In this document: in pieces, positions 18,484 to 26,818 of the stretch
How positions within the stretch are numbered: the first letter of the stretch is position 1
How the letters are laid out: each line of letters starts with the position of its first letter
Assembly (NCBI RefSeq): GCF_018881835.1
Contig: NZ_JACVPO010000002.1
Coordinates: 62,001 to 126,000, forward strand
Length of the DNA: 64,000 nt
From: Polynucleobacter hallstattensis
GTDB lineage: Bacteria > Pseudomonadota > Gammaproteobacteria > Burkholderiales > Burkholderiaceae
Reading direction: 5' to 3'
Program-made: the position numbers and the translations under genes
The notes under the pieces: model-generated
Seen by the model: only the letters and a program-made list of their open reading frames with translations
What the model was told of the DNA's origin: nothing
Database searches by the model: none

Positions 18484-19305
18484 ATGACAAATAATATCAA
18501 ACCTATTCGTGTTGCCATTGCCGGTTTAGGGGCTATTGGAAAGTCATTAGCCACACACTTAGCTAATGGTGCGGTACCGGGGGTTATTTTGACTGCGGTG
18601 TCAGCAAAAAATCATGATAAGGCGGGAGAATTTATTCAGAGTTTGGCTCACCCAGTAAAACTCTTATCAATTTTTGAGTTAGAGCCTGAGGCAGATGTGA
18701 TTGTTGAGTGTGCTCCAGCTGAAATTTTGTCTGAAATCGTTTCACCATTTCTGAGGGCTAAGAAAAAGGCAATCATTCTTTCTGTTGGCGCAATTTTATT
18801 AAGACCTGAACTGATTGAGCTTGCAAAAACTACTGGCGGAACTATTATGGTGCCTACAGGCGCTCTATTGGGATTGGATGCAGTGATTGCAGCAGCAGAA
18901 GGCGAGATTTTTTCTGTCAAGATGGTTACAAACAAGCCACCACTCGGACTAAAGGGTGCGCCTCATCTAATTGACAATGCTATATCGGTTGATGGTCTTA
19001 CTGAGCCTTTAAAAGTTTTTTCTGGTAACGCGCGAGAGGCCGCTAAAGGATTTCCAGCCAACTTAAATGTTGTGGTGGCGCTTGCTTTAGCTGGAATTGG
19101 CCCTGAAAAAACTCAACTTGAAATATGGGCCGATCCAACGGTAGTTAGAAATACTCACACTATCATCGTTGATTCTGACTCTGCTAAGTTTTCTATGAAG
19201 ATGGAAAATACTCCTTCTGAAAATCCCAAAACTGGAAGAATTGTTGCGCAAAGTGTTTTAGCTATGCTTAGGAAAATGCAAGCAACCTTACAAATTGGCA
19301 CTTAA
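18484..19305 (+). CDS. aspartate dehydrogenase family protein
   Basis: A 273-residue NAD(P)-dependent enzyme. A Rossmann nucleotide site, VAIAGLGAIGKSLA, is at about residues 10-23. Family motifs follow: VPTGALLGLDAV, FPANLNVVVALALAGIG and ADPTVVRNTHTI, the last with the His of the active site. Aspartate dehydrogenases oxidise aspartate to iminosuccinate (to oxaloacetate and ammonia after hydrolysis) or run in reverse to feed NAD synthesis. No nadA or nadC is nearby; the next genes are an RraA-type aldolase, a solute receptor and a Rid protein, so a catabolic role is more likely. It follows tRNA-Ser in a lower-GC region. Confidence 0.85.
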   Translation: MTNNIKPIRVAIAGLGAIGKSLATHLANGAVPGVILTAVSAKNHDKAGEFIQSLAHPVKLLSIFELEPEADVIVECAPAEILSEIVSPFLRAKKKAIILSVGAILLRPELIELAKTTGGTIMVPTGALLGLDAVIAAAEGEIFSVKMVTNKPPLGLKGAPHLIDNAISVDGLTEPLKVFSGNAREAAKGFPANLNVVVALALAGIGPEKTQLEIWADPTVVRNTHTIIVDSDSAKFSMKMENTPSENPKTGRIVAQSVLAMLRKMQATLQIGT

Positions 19306-19326
19306 TTATTAAGCAAGGGGTTTGAG

Positions 19327-20007
19327 ATGGTTTATACATCAGAAAAAAAAGAAGAGATACGATTACGATATCTGGAAGTGGATACATCAAACGTAGCTGA
19401 TGTTTTAGACAGCATGAATTTATTGCAACAAGGATTAGCTGCCGAGTTTGGTCCGTATCCTGAAACTTGTAAACGTATGGCTGGCTGGGCATATACCATT
19501 CGCGGGCAAATGACTCCGTACCCACAGGGCGGTGATGCAGATAAGATGACTGCATGTCAAGGGCTATCCCCTGGTGAGATCAGCGTCTGGAGTGGAAATG
19601 GTGAGGGTATTTGTTATTTTGGAGAGTTAATTGCCCTTGGCATGAAGGAGCGTGGCTCTACTGGTGCTTTGATCGATGGTGGAATTCGTGACGTACGCTG
19701 GATCGGCGAACACGGATTTCCAGTATTTGCTCGATATCGGACCCCAGTTCAATCTATCGGTCGATGGAAGGTCAACGCTTGTCAGATTCCAGTTTATATG
19801 CGCGGTCACGATGGTGGGAACGTCATTGTTCGACCTGGCGATTTTATTTTATGTGATGACGATGGTGCAATAGTCATTCCGGTTGAACATGTTGAGTCAG
19901 TTTTGATTGAGTCTGAAAGATTAACGCAGATCGAAAAAAGCATACGTATTGATATAGCAAATGGTCTAAGCCTTCAAGATGCCTTAAAGAAATATGGCCA
20001 TGTTTGA
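19327..20007 (+). CDS. RraA-family aldolase/decarboxylase (HMG/CHA aldolase type)
   Basis: A 226-residue protein of the RraA/4-hydroxy-4-methyl-2-oxoglutarate aldolase fold. The catalytic loop LIDGGIRDVRWI holds the conserved Arg and Asp; GELIALGMKERG and VRPGDFILCDDDGAIVIP are further family motifs. Class II pyruvate aldolases of this fold cleave 4-hydroxy-4-methyl/carboxy-2-oxo acids and decarboxylate oxaloacetate. It is not the RNase E regulator itself, which is shorter (about 160 residues). AAGGGG precedes the ATG. It lies 21 bases after the aspartate dehydrogenase gene, so oxaloacetate decarboxylation is an attractive role (inference). Confidence 0.83.
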   Translation: MVYTSEKKEEIRLRYLEVDTSNVADVLDSMNLLQQGLAAEFGPYPETCKRMAGWAYTIRGQMTPYPQGGDADKMTACQGLSPGEISVWSGNGEGICYFGELIALGMKERGSTGALIDGGIRDVRWIGEHGFPVFARYRTPVQSIGRWKVNACQIPVYMRGHDGGNVIVRPGDFILCDDDGAIVIPVEHVESVLIESERLTQIEKSIRIDIANGLSLQDALKKYGHV

Positions 20008-20074
20008 TCTATTCATAAAAGATTTACTTTTTTAACGCTTCGTATAGATTTCCGATTATTAAACAGGAGTTTTT

Positions 20075-21058
20075 ATGTTGATCAGAAGACATCAGATTTT
20101 TGTGTTGGGAATGACCGCTCTTTTTGCCTTGCTTAGCTTCAGTGTTCGAGCTCAGTCAAATTGGCCTAATGGGCAAACGGTACGAATTATCGTTCCATTT
20201 CCAGCCGGCGCTAGTACTCTTGACTCTGTCGTAAGAACAACAACCCCTGACATTGCAAAATTTTTAGGCTCCCCCGTCATTGTTGATAACAAACCTGGTG
20301 CAGGAACTGTAATTGGAGTTGATGCAACTGCGAAAGCAACTGACAATTTCACTTTTGGTGCGGTTGCAAATAGTTTTACTGTTAATCAATCATTAGTTAA
20401 AAATTTACCTTACAACACAACTAAAGATTTGCAGCCAGTGATATTGATGGCACGAACCGCTAACGTGCTTGCGGTGAAATCTACGCTGCCGGTAAGCAAT
20501 CTTACTGAGCTTGTTGCATATGCAAAAAAGAATCCTGGTAAGTTGTCCTATGCTTCCTTTGGTAATGGAACTACCGCACATTTTGCGGGTGAAATGTTGA
20601 AATCTATGGCGGGTATTTATGTTGTTCACATACCGTATCGAGGGCAGGGTCCGGCCTTAAATGACCTAATTGCTGGTAACGTGGATTTTATGTTTGGAAA
20701 TCTACCTGATTTCATGCCATTCATTAAGGCTGGAAAAATTAAAGCAATTGGTACAACCTACCTTACCCGAGCGCCACTTGCTCCTGAAATTCCTACCATT
20801 GCTGAGCAGGGATACCCTACTTTTGAAACTGATTCATGGTACGGAATTGTTGCACCCTCTAGCACAACAAAGGCTGTAATTGATCAAATGAATCAAGCAA
20901 TTAATAAAACATTGCAAGAGCCTGGAGTAAAGAAAAACTTTGGCGATCGAGGAATTGAAATCATTGGCGGTAGTCCAGCAAAGTTTCAAGAGCATATTCA
21001 ATCTGAAATTCTTAAATATGAGCGCATAGTAAAGTCATCCAATATGCAAGTTGATTAG
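20075..21058 (+). CDS. Bug-family (TctC-type) periplasmic solute receptor
   Basis: A 327-residue secreted protein with a signal peptide ending near VRAQS (about residue 27). The two-lobed Bug fold is shown by QTVRIIVPFPAGAST, NKPGAGTVIGVDA, LSYASFGNGTTAHFAGEML and HIPYRGQGPALNDLIAG. Bug receptors bind carboxylates, amino acids and related anions and normally deliver them to TctAB membrane subunits; none is present in the window. CAGGAG precedes the ATG. Placement inside the aspartate dehydrogenase operon suggests it captures that pathway's substrate. Confidence 0.88.
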   Translation: MLIRRHQIFVLGMTALFALLSFSVRAQSNWPNGQTVRIIVPFPAGASTLDSVVRTTTPDIAKFLGSPVIVDNKPGAGTVIGVDATAKATDNFTFGAVANSFTVNQSLVKNLPYNTTKDLQPVILMARTANVLAVKSTLPVSNLTELVAYAKKNPGKLSYASFGNGTTAHFAGEMLKSMAGIYVVHIPYRGQGPALNDLIAGNVDFMFGNLPDFMPFIKAGKIKAIGTTYLTRAPLAPEIPTIAEQGYPTFETDSWYGIVAPSSTTKAVIDQMNQAINKTLQEPGVKKNFGDRGIEIIGGSPAKFQEHIQSEILKYERIVKSSNMQVD

Positions 21059-21079
21059 TCTTGAGATAGGGATTACTAA

Positions 21080-21850
21080 ATGTCTGGTGCATCTATGTTT
21101 TCAGCGGGGGGATATCGTTACATACCAAGCGTCTTTCAATATTCAGCTGGTGTTGCCGCTCAACCTGGCTTTAAGCTAGAGCAGGTTCGATTTAAAACCC
21201 CAATCCCCCTTGAACAAGCTTTTGATATTGCCAAATCTCATTTGGCCATGCTTGGTCGTCCACTTACTGCGTTTGCGCATTGCGAACTTCGTTCCCCGAG
21301 TCAGTTTGATGATCATGGATTTATACAATTTAATAAGAAATACGTTGAGACCCTTGAGAAATGGGGTTTGTATAAGCCTCAAATAGGCAATGAAAGCCCT
21401 GTTAATCCGGTTGCCAGAACCAATGTTTGTCCAGAATATTTCGGCCCTAAAGAGGTATCCATGCTTGCCTTTACTTACACCATACCTTGTGATGTCAGTT
21501 CGGCTGCCAATTTTGTTTTATCTGGAGGTGGCGATGCTCGTTCTGGTCCAGAACCCTATTCTGATCGCATTATTGCTCTTGGAGACCAGTCGCATTCAGG
21601 CTTGTCATTAAAAATAGAATTTGTAATTCAGGAAATGCAAAGAAGGCTCGAGAGTCTCGGTTTTAAATGGGATGATGTAGCCTGCACTCAAGCATATTCA
21701 GTTCACAATATTGGCGGCTTAGTGGAAAGCTTGCTTGCTAGTCAGGGCCATATATCTCATGGTCTAAACTGGCATTTTGCAAGACCACCCGTCCAAGGGC
21801 TAGATTTTGAGATGGACTTACGTGGAGCAATTAACCAAATTTATATTTAA
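21080..21850 (+). CDS. tandem Rid-like (YjgF/RidA superfamily) protein
   Basis: A 256-residue cytoplasmic protein in which I see two RidA-like halves. The first has YSAGVAAQPG, a helix with FDIAKSHLAMLG, AFAHCELRSPSQF, FIQFNKKYVETL and NPVARTNVCPEYFGP, matching the RidA order including the Arg region. The second has NFVLSGGGDARSG, KIEFVIQEMQRRLESLGFKW, AYSVHNIGGL, then FARPPVQGLDFEMDLRGA. Rid proteins hydrolyse enamines/imines. Next to an aspartate dehydrogenase this could hydrolyse iminosuccinate, though a ring-opened substrate is also possible. The duplicated form is uncommon, and the assignment rests on pattern recognition. Confidence 0.65.
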   Translation: MSGASMFSAGGYRYIPSVFQYSAGVAAQPGFKLEQVRFKTPIPLEQAFDIAKSHLAMLGRPLTAFAHCELRSPSQFDDHGFIQFNKKYVETLEKWGLYKPQIGNESPVNPVARTNVCPEYFGPKEVSMLAFTYTIPCDVSSAANFVLSGGGDARSGPEPYSDRIIALGDQSHSGLSLKIEFVIQEMQRRLESLGFKWDDVACTQAYSVHNIGGLVESLLASQGHISHGLNWHFARPPVQGLDFEMDLRGAINQIYI

Positions 21851-21862
21851 ACAACTAGAGCA

Positions 21863-22825
21863 TTAGTCTAGGGAAGCTCCTGATGCTTTAACGATCTTTG
21901 CCCAACGTGCAATATCTTCTTGAAGCTGTTTAGCAAATTCAGTTGGGGTTATGTTCGCAAGCTCTACTCCAGTGGCCTGTAGTTTTTCTTTTAACTCAGG
22001 ATTGGTCAGGGTTAGCTGCATTTCTTTTTGCAATTTATCGACGACTGTCTTAGGTGTGCCTTTAGGTGCAAATAAACCAATCCATAGGGTTCCAGAGAAG
22101 CCTGGAATCTTTTCTGATATCGATGGGACGTCTGGCAGAAGAGGCGAGCGCTTTGAAGAGCTCACACCCAGAGCAACTAATTTTTGAGTATTGATGTATT
22201 GCAAAACAGATGGCAAGCTAGCAAAAGCAATTTGAATTTGTCCTCCTAGGAGATCATTGAGTGCGGGCGCAACCCCTTTATAGGGAATATGTTGCAACGA
22301 TATCCCATAGCTTTGATTGAGCATTTCACCTAAGAGGTGATTAAGCGTTCCATTGCCAGCTGATGCAAATTGGTAAGTCTCCGGGGGCTTTGATTTAACT
22401 AACTTTAAAAAATCATCTAGATTCTTGGCCGGAAAATTAGCATTCACCACTAGAACATTCGGAACTGATCCGACCATGGCTAGAGGAATAAAGTCATTCA
22501 CTGGATCAAAACCTGGATTTTTATAGAGGGCGGGATTAATCGCTTGAGCACTGCTAATTGTCATTAAAAGTGTGTGCCCATCCTTCGGGGCATTGGCAAC
22601 AAACTGAGTGCCAATATTGCCGCCAGCGCCTGGCTTATTTTCGACAACCACGGAGGCTTTGATTTGCTCTCCGAGTCGCTGTGCAACTACTCGACCCACA
22701 ATATCATTTGTTCCACCTGGTGCTTGGGGAACAATAATGGTGATGGGTTTATTTGGATAAGCAGTTGCTAAGCTGCAAAACAGGTAGAAACAGGTGAGGA
22801 GTCCTAATTGCAGGTAGCGATTCAT
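21863..22825 (-). CDS. Bug-family (TctC-type) periplasmic solute receptor
   Basis: A 320-residue secreted receptor. The signal peptide ends at about SLATAYPNKP. Family blocks: ITIIVPQAPGGTNDIVGRVVAQ, with the Asp after [55 protein letters not shown]. It is the last gene of the reverse catabolic operon, 81 bases after the SDR gene. Its ligand is unknown and probably belongs to the pathway encoded by the upstream genes. It converges on the tandem Rid gene with 12 bases between. Confidence 0.88.
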   Translation of the reverse strand: MNRYLQLGLLTCFYLFCSLATAYPNKPITIIVPQAPGGTNDIVGRVVAQRLGEQIKASVVVENKPGAGGNIGTQFVANAPKDGHTLLMTISSAQAINPALYKNPGFDPVNDFIPLAMVGSVPNVLVVNANFPAKNLDDFLKLVKSKPPETYQFASAGNGTLNHLLGEMLNQSYGISLQHIPYKGVAPALNDLLGGQIQIAFASLPSVLQYINTQKLVALGVSSSKRSPLLPDVPSISEKIPGFSGTLWIGLFAPKGTPKTVVDKLQKEMQLTLTNPELKEKLQATGVELANITPTEFAKQLQEDIARWAKIVKASGASLD

Positions 22826-22906
22826 AGAGTCTCTTTAATTTGGTATAAGGTTAAAAAATACCTCAATATGAGCCAATAGGGAAATGGGTGCTGACCCTTA
22901 GTATTA

Positions 22907-23734
22907 TTAGGTATATTTCCCAGTAATTCCCCCATCCACTACCAGTTCAGTTCCCGTAATGTAGGCGGCGGCATCTGATACCAGAAAGGCGCAGGCATGA
23001 GCCACTTCCCATGCTGTTCCTGATCGGCCCATAGGCACTTGTTTATCCCTAGCGGCACGAGCCTCTTCCAGACTATTTTCAGAAAACATCTTCGCTACGG
23101 TATTGGCAATGCGTGGGGTGTCAATCAAACCAGGCACGACTGTATTGGCGCGAATGCCTTGACTTGCGTACTGTTGAGCAATCATCCGAATAAATTGGGT
23201 ATTGGCTGCCTTGGTAACGCTATAGGCTAAATGCGGGTAGCCCATATACCGCATACCCGCTACCGATGAAATGGCGATGATATTACCCGTACCTCGGGAT
23301 GACATCTCAGGTAAGACTTCATGGGCTGCCAGCAAGAGGCTGCGAACATTCACTTTATGAATGCGATCAAAATCTTCAGCGCTGGTTTCCATGGGGCCAC
23401 CAACTTTACCGATCCCCACGTTGTGATGCAAAACATCAATAGGCCCAAATTGACTACGAGCTTCACTGAAAAGTTGCTTCACTTCATCCTCTTCAGAAAC
23501 ATCGCCGACAAAAGTTTGTGCAATGCCACCTTCCTGCAGAATGAGCTTGGTGGTTTCTTCTGCGGAGGCCGCATCACGATCAACTACACAGACTTTGGCA
23601 CCCAGTCTGGCGTAGGTAATACAAGATGCTCTACCAATACTCCAACCCGGTCCAGCCGAGCCGCCGCCAGAGACAAAAATAGTGCGACCAGTCAGATCAG
23701 TTGGTAAGCCGGGAGGATGCGAAGTTTTTGTCAT
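22907..23734 (-). CDS. short-chain dehydrogenase/reductase (SDR)
   Basis: A 275-residue classical SDR. The nucleotide-binding loop is expanded to IFVSGGGSAGPGWSIGRASC instead of TGxxxGxG, as seen in a subset of SDRs. NNAG is replaced by HHNVGIG, and the catalytic set is Ser in IISSVAG and YSVTKAA (Tyr and Lys). The C-terminus GTELVVDGGITGKY is normal. It begins directly after the stop of the previous SDR gene (no gap), so both are one operon. The substrate is unknown: probably a hydroxy or keto intermediate of the acid pathway around it. Confidence 0.86.
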   Translation of the reverse strand: MTKTSHPPGLPTDLTGRTIFVSGGGSAGPGWSIGRASCITYARLGAKVCVVDRDAASAEETTKLILQEGGIAQTFVGDVSEEDEVKQLFSEARSQFGPIDVLHHNVGIGKVGGPMETSAEDFDRIHKVNVRSLLLAAHEVLPEMSSRGTGNIIAISSVAGMRYMGYPHLAYSVTKAANTQFIRMIAQQYASQGIRANTVVPGLIDTPRIANTVAKMFSENSLEEARAARDKQVPMGRSGTAWEVAHACAFLVSDAAAYITGTELVVDGGITGKYT

Positions 23735-24475
23735 TTATTGATGTAGTCCTACTGTCATACCACCACAAACATACACTACTTGGCCAGTAGTAAATCCAGC
23801 GCGTTGATCTAGTAGTGATGCAACGATATGCGCTACTTCTTCTGGTTGACCAATGCGACCCAAGGGTACGCTATCTAGAATACGTTGTGTAGTAGGTGCG
23901 CTTGGAGGGTTTGCACTCTGAAAGAGCTCTGTTGCAATAGGGCCGGGTCCAATAGCGTTCACAGTGATGCCATCAGCCGCAAGCTCTAAAGCCAATGTGC
24001 GCGTGAATCCCAATAATCCTGCTTTAGAAGTGGCATACGCAATGCGCTCTTCTTTTCCTAAAGCGGCGCGACTAGAGATATTCACAATTCGCCCAAAGTG
24101 AGCAGCCTTCATGATTGGGAGGAGTTCCTGTACGCAAATAATGGCTGCTGCGACATTCACATTCATCACCGCATAAAAATCTTCAATGCTTGTTTTTTCA
24201 ATTGTGGCAGGACGAACAATGCCCGCATTATTGACTAAGCGGGTGATTGAGTGCTTTAATGTCGCCTCTATCAGCGCACTGCGCAATACAGTTTCATTTG
24301 ATACATCAACCTCATAAAAGCTCTCGTGAACAGAGCTTACTTTAGGGGCTATTTTGTCAAAGTTGATGACATGCATACCATCGGCAATCAGGCGTTCAGC
24401 AATTGCTCGCCCAATACCGCGGCTAGCGCCGGTAATTAATGCGCATTCTCTAGTTAGGTGAGTTTGAGAGACCAT
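23735..24475 (-). CDS. short-chain dehydrogenase/reductase, FabG-like
   Basis: A 246-residue classical SDR with ALITGASRGIGRAIAERL (TGxxxGIG), LVNNAGIVRP, IVNISSRAALGKEERIAY ending in the Tyr, and ATSKAGLL with the Lys; the tail is GQVVYVCGGMTV. Such enzymes interconvert 3-hydroxy- and 3-oxoacyl compounds. It lies 2 bases after the citryl-CoA-lyase-like gene and abuts the second SDR. In this operon a hydroxyacyl-CoA dehydrogenase role is plausible but is only inference from neighbours. Confidence 0.88.
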   Translation of the reverse strand: MVSQTHLTRECALITGASRGIGRAIAERLIADGMHVINFDKIAPKVSSVHESFYEVDVSNETVLRSALIEATLKHSITRLVNNAGIVRPATIEKTSIEDFYAVMNVNVAAAIICVQELLPIMKAAHFGRIVNISSRAALGKEERIAYATSKAGLLGFTRTLALELAADGITVNAIGPGPIATELFQSANPPSAPTTQRILDSVPLGRIGQPEEVAHIVASLLDQRAGFTTGQVVYVCGGMTVGLHQ

Positions 24476-24477
24476 TC

Positions 24478-25263
24478 TTAGCCAATCTTATTGGCACCAT
24501 CCACAAAAGGAATGGCATGCTCAACGGTATCCCAAATAAAACGACCGGAGGGGCTCTGTTGCTCCTCAACGATGTGCGCTACCAAGCCAGCTGAGCGCGA
24601 GATGACGGCAAAGCCACGCATTACTGAAGTGGGAATGCCGATCTCGCCAAGCAGTGCAGCTACCGCACCAGTAGCATTGATCGTAATCGGGCGACCTGCC
24701 ACTGTGTCAACAGCTTTAGATAGGATTTCCAGTGCGCGGATCTTATCGCCCTGAAGATCTGGTTCAGCCCGACCCATTTCCAATAATTTATATGCACGTG
24801 GGTCCACAGGTTTATGAAGATGATGTCCAAATCCCGGAACTGCTGCCTTGATGGCTTTGTAATGCTGTGCTATGTCGAGCGCCTCGGCATCAGGGTTGCT
24901 TGCCCCTGTAATTCGATCTAACAAGCCAGAACAATTTTCCATAGTGCCAATAAAAGAGCTACCAACAGCCAGTAAGCCAGCCGATACCGCTCCTTGAAGA
25001 TTTTCTGGAGCGCTCATGTAAATCAATCGCGTTGCAATGGCGCTGGGTGTGAGGCCATGCTCCATGAGAACAATAAGCACAACGTCAGTAATTCGGATAT
25101 CTACTGGTCGTGGAGTCCTGCCTAAGATTTGCATCAACATCACTTCAGTGAACGTTTTTTTCCCCATCAAGTCCTCTACAAGGTCTGCATCACGATAGTG
25201 CAGGCTAGTAAGGGTATGAGTGCACAAACTAGTTACTGGTGTTTTGTTGGATGAATTAGTCAT
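24478..25263 (-). CDS. citrate-synthase-fold lyase (citryl-CoA lyase-like)
   Basis: A 261-residue protein related to the catalytic part of citrate synthase but much shorter than the roughly 430-residue synthase. LILVLMEHGLTPSA-like text (VVLIVLMEHGLTPSAIATR) contains the substrate His, VPGFGHHLHKPVDPRA the second His, and MRGFAVISRSAGLVAHI the C-terminal Arg region. Proteins of this size and make-up are annotated as citryl-CoA lyases, which split a citryl-type CoA ester into acetyl-CoA and a 2-oxo acid. The acyl-CoA ligase gene immediately upstream would supply the CoA ester. The substrate need not be citrate. Confidence 0.78.
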   Translation of the reverse strand: MTNSSNKTPVTSLCTHTLTSLHYRDADLVEDLMGKKTFTEVMLMQILGRTPRPVDIRITDVVLIVLMEHGLTPSAIATRLIYMSAPENLQGAVSAGLLAVGSSFIGTMENCSGLLDRITGASNPDAEALDIAQHYKAIKAAVPGFGHHLHKPVDPRAYKLLEMGRAEPDLQGDKIRALEILSKAVDTVAGRPITINATGAVAALLGEIGIPTSVMRGFAVISRSAGLVAHIVEEQQSPSGRFIWDTVEHAIPFVDGANKIG

Positions 25264-25269
25264 GTTTGA

Positions 25270-26790
25270 TTAAGAATTTGTTGAGGGATGGAGAATATCT
25301 TGAAGGACGGCGCTCTTGAGCAATTTGCCTACATTAGAGCGAGGCAGACTCTCATAAAAGTGGATACGTTTTGGTGTCTGAACCGGTCCCAAGAGTTCGC
25401 GCACAAAAGCAATGAGTGCTGCTTCATCAACTTGCTGGCCAGGGCGAAGTTGAACTGCTGCTTGCACGCTTTCTCCCCATTTATCATCTGGAACGCCAAA
25501 AACAAGACATTCATGAACGGCAGGGTGTTGGCTTAAAGCATTTTCAACATCGACTGGATACACATTAAATCCTCCAGTAATCACGATATCCTTGAGACGG
25601 TCTTTTAAGTAGAGGAAGCCGCGCCGATCGATCAAACCACGATCTCCAGTGTGCAGCCAGCCCTTAATAATTGTTTCCGCAGTCTTTTCTGGCATACGCC
25701 AGTAACCTGTCATGAGAAGATCGCCACGTACCACTACCTCACCGATTTCACCTGTGGGTAGGAAACTTCCATCTGGCGCCATGATTGCAACATCGGTAAA
25801 CCAGGTTGCGCAACCTACAGCAGCCCAATTTTGAGGATCTTCAAAATCCTCTGGTTTCATGGCAGTTAATATTTGCGGGGCTTCAGTTTGACCATACGTA
25901 GTACAGAGCACGGGGCCAAAAAATTCACGGACAGCACGCACTTTTTCAGCGGGCATTGGTGCGCCACCATATATTAGTCTACGAAGCTTGGGAAAATCCT
26001 TGCGTGAGGCATTGGGCAAAGCCATCAACATGTACAGCAGAGTTGGTGGCATAAAGGAAGCAGTGCCACCGCGCTCTCTAAAGGCTGTGCGAACAACTTC
26101 AGCACCAGCCCCATCTAGGATGACATGGCATCCGCCTTGCGCGAGTATGGGCAGAATATAAGTTGATGTGCCGTGGGTGATTGGTGCAGCGACAATATAG
26201 CGCTCATGCTCATCAAAGCCCCATGACTGAATCTGGTTAGCTATATTAGCCAACCAGGCGCGATAAGGTTGCATCACTCCTTTTGGAGCACCAGTGGTAC
26301 CACCAGTAAATTTGATCGCTTGAGTGGCATCTAAAGGTAAGTCAAATGACGGGAGTGGGGCGCCATCATGAAGTTGGATCAAGTCACTCATCGTTTTGCT
26401 TGATGCCTGCCCATCATCCATGCCTGTAAGAATAAAAGTACCCGGGGCATCGCTTAACAATTGACCTAAGGCTTGATCATGAATGATGAGGCTTGGTTCT
26501 GTAATGTCGATGATGCGTCGTATTTCAGGTCGAGTACTTTTAGGGTTGAGTGGAACCCATACTTTGCCTGAGGCAAGCACCGCTAATAAGGCAATGATGT
26601 GCTCTGCGCTATTACCAGAGCATATTGCCACACGGCTTTGAAGATTTGGGTCCAATTCCACAAGGGCATTAGCAAGCGACTGAACTTTGGACGCCAATTC
26701 TTTATAGCTAATCAGGCCAGTAGGCGTATCAATCGCTATACGATTTGGCCAGCGCAAAGATGCTCGCCAAAAGAAGTCGATTGGAAACAT
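25270..26790 (-). CDS. AMP-forming acyl-CoA ligase
   Basis: A 506-residue ANL-superfamily enzyme that activates a carboxylic acid through an acyl-adenylate to its CoA thioester. Visible motifs: FTGGTTGAPKGVMQP (P-loop-like), TTYGQTEAPQ, HTGDRGLIDRRGFLYLKDR with GFNVYPVDVENAL, and the catalytic Lys in RSNVGKLLKSAV. Compared with FadD (at 32452) it is shorter and of the medium/aryl-acid kind. It lies 6 bases before the citryl-CoA-lyase-like gene. Substrate specificity cannot be read from sequence; context suggests a small hydroxy-acid. Confidence 0.88.
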   Translation of the reverse strand: MFPIDFFWRASLRWPNRIAIDTPTGLISYKELASKVQSLANALVELDPNLQSRVAICSGNSAEHIIALLAVLASGKVWVPLNPKSTRPEIRRIIDITEPSLIIHDQALGQLLSDAPGTFILTGMDDGQASSKTMSDLIQLHDGAPLPSFDLPLDATQAIKFTGGTTGAPKGVMQPYRAWLANIANQIQSWGFDEHERYIVAAPITHGTSTYILPILAQGGCHVILDGAGAEVVRTAFRERGGTASFMPPTLLYMLMALPNASRKDFPKLRRLIYGGAPMPAEKVRAVREFFGPVLCTTYGQTEAPQILTAMKPEDFEDPQNWAAVGCATWFTDVAIMAPDGSFLPTGEIGEVVVRGDLLMTGYWRMPEKTAETIIKGWLHTGDRGLIDRRGFLYLKDRLKDIVITGGFNVYPVDVENALSQHPAVHECLVFGVPDDKWGESVQAAVQLRPGQQVDEAALIAFVRELLGPVQTPKRIHFYESLPRSNVGKLLKSAVLQDILHPSTNS

Positions 26791-26818
26791 GTGGTGACTT
26801 CTTTCTTTCTGGTGTGTT

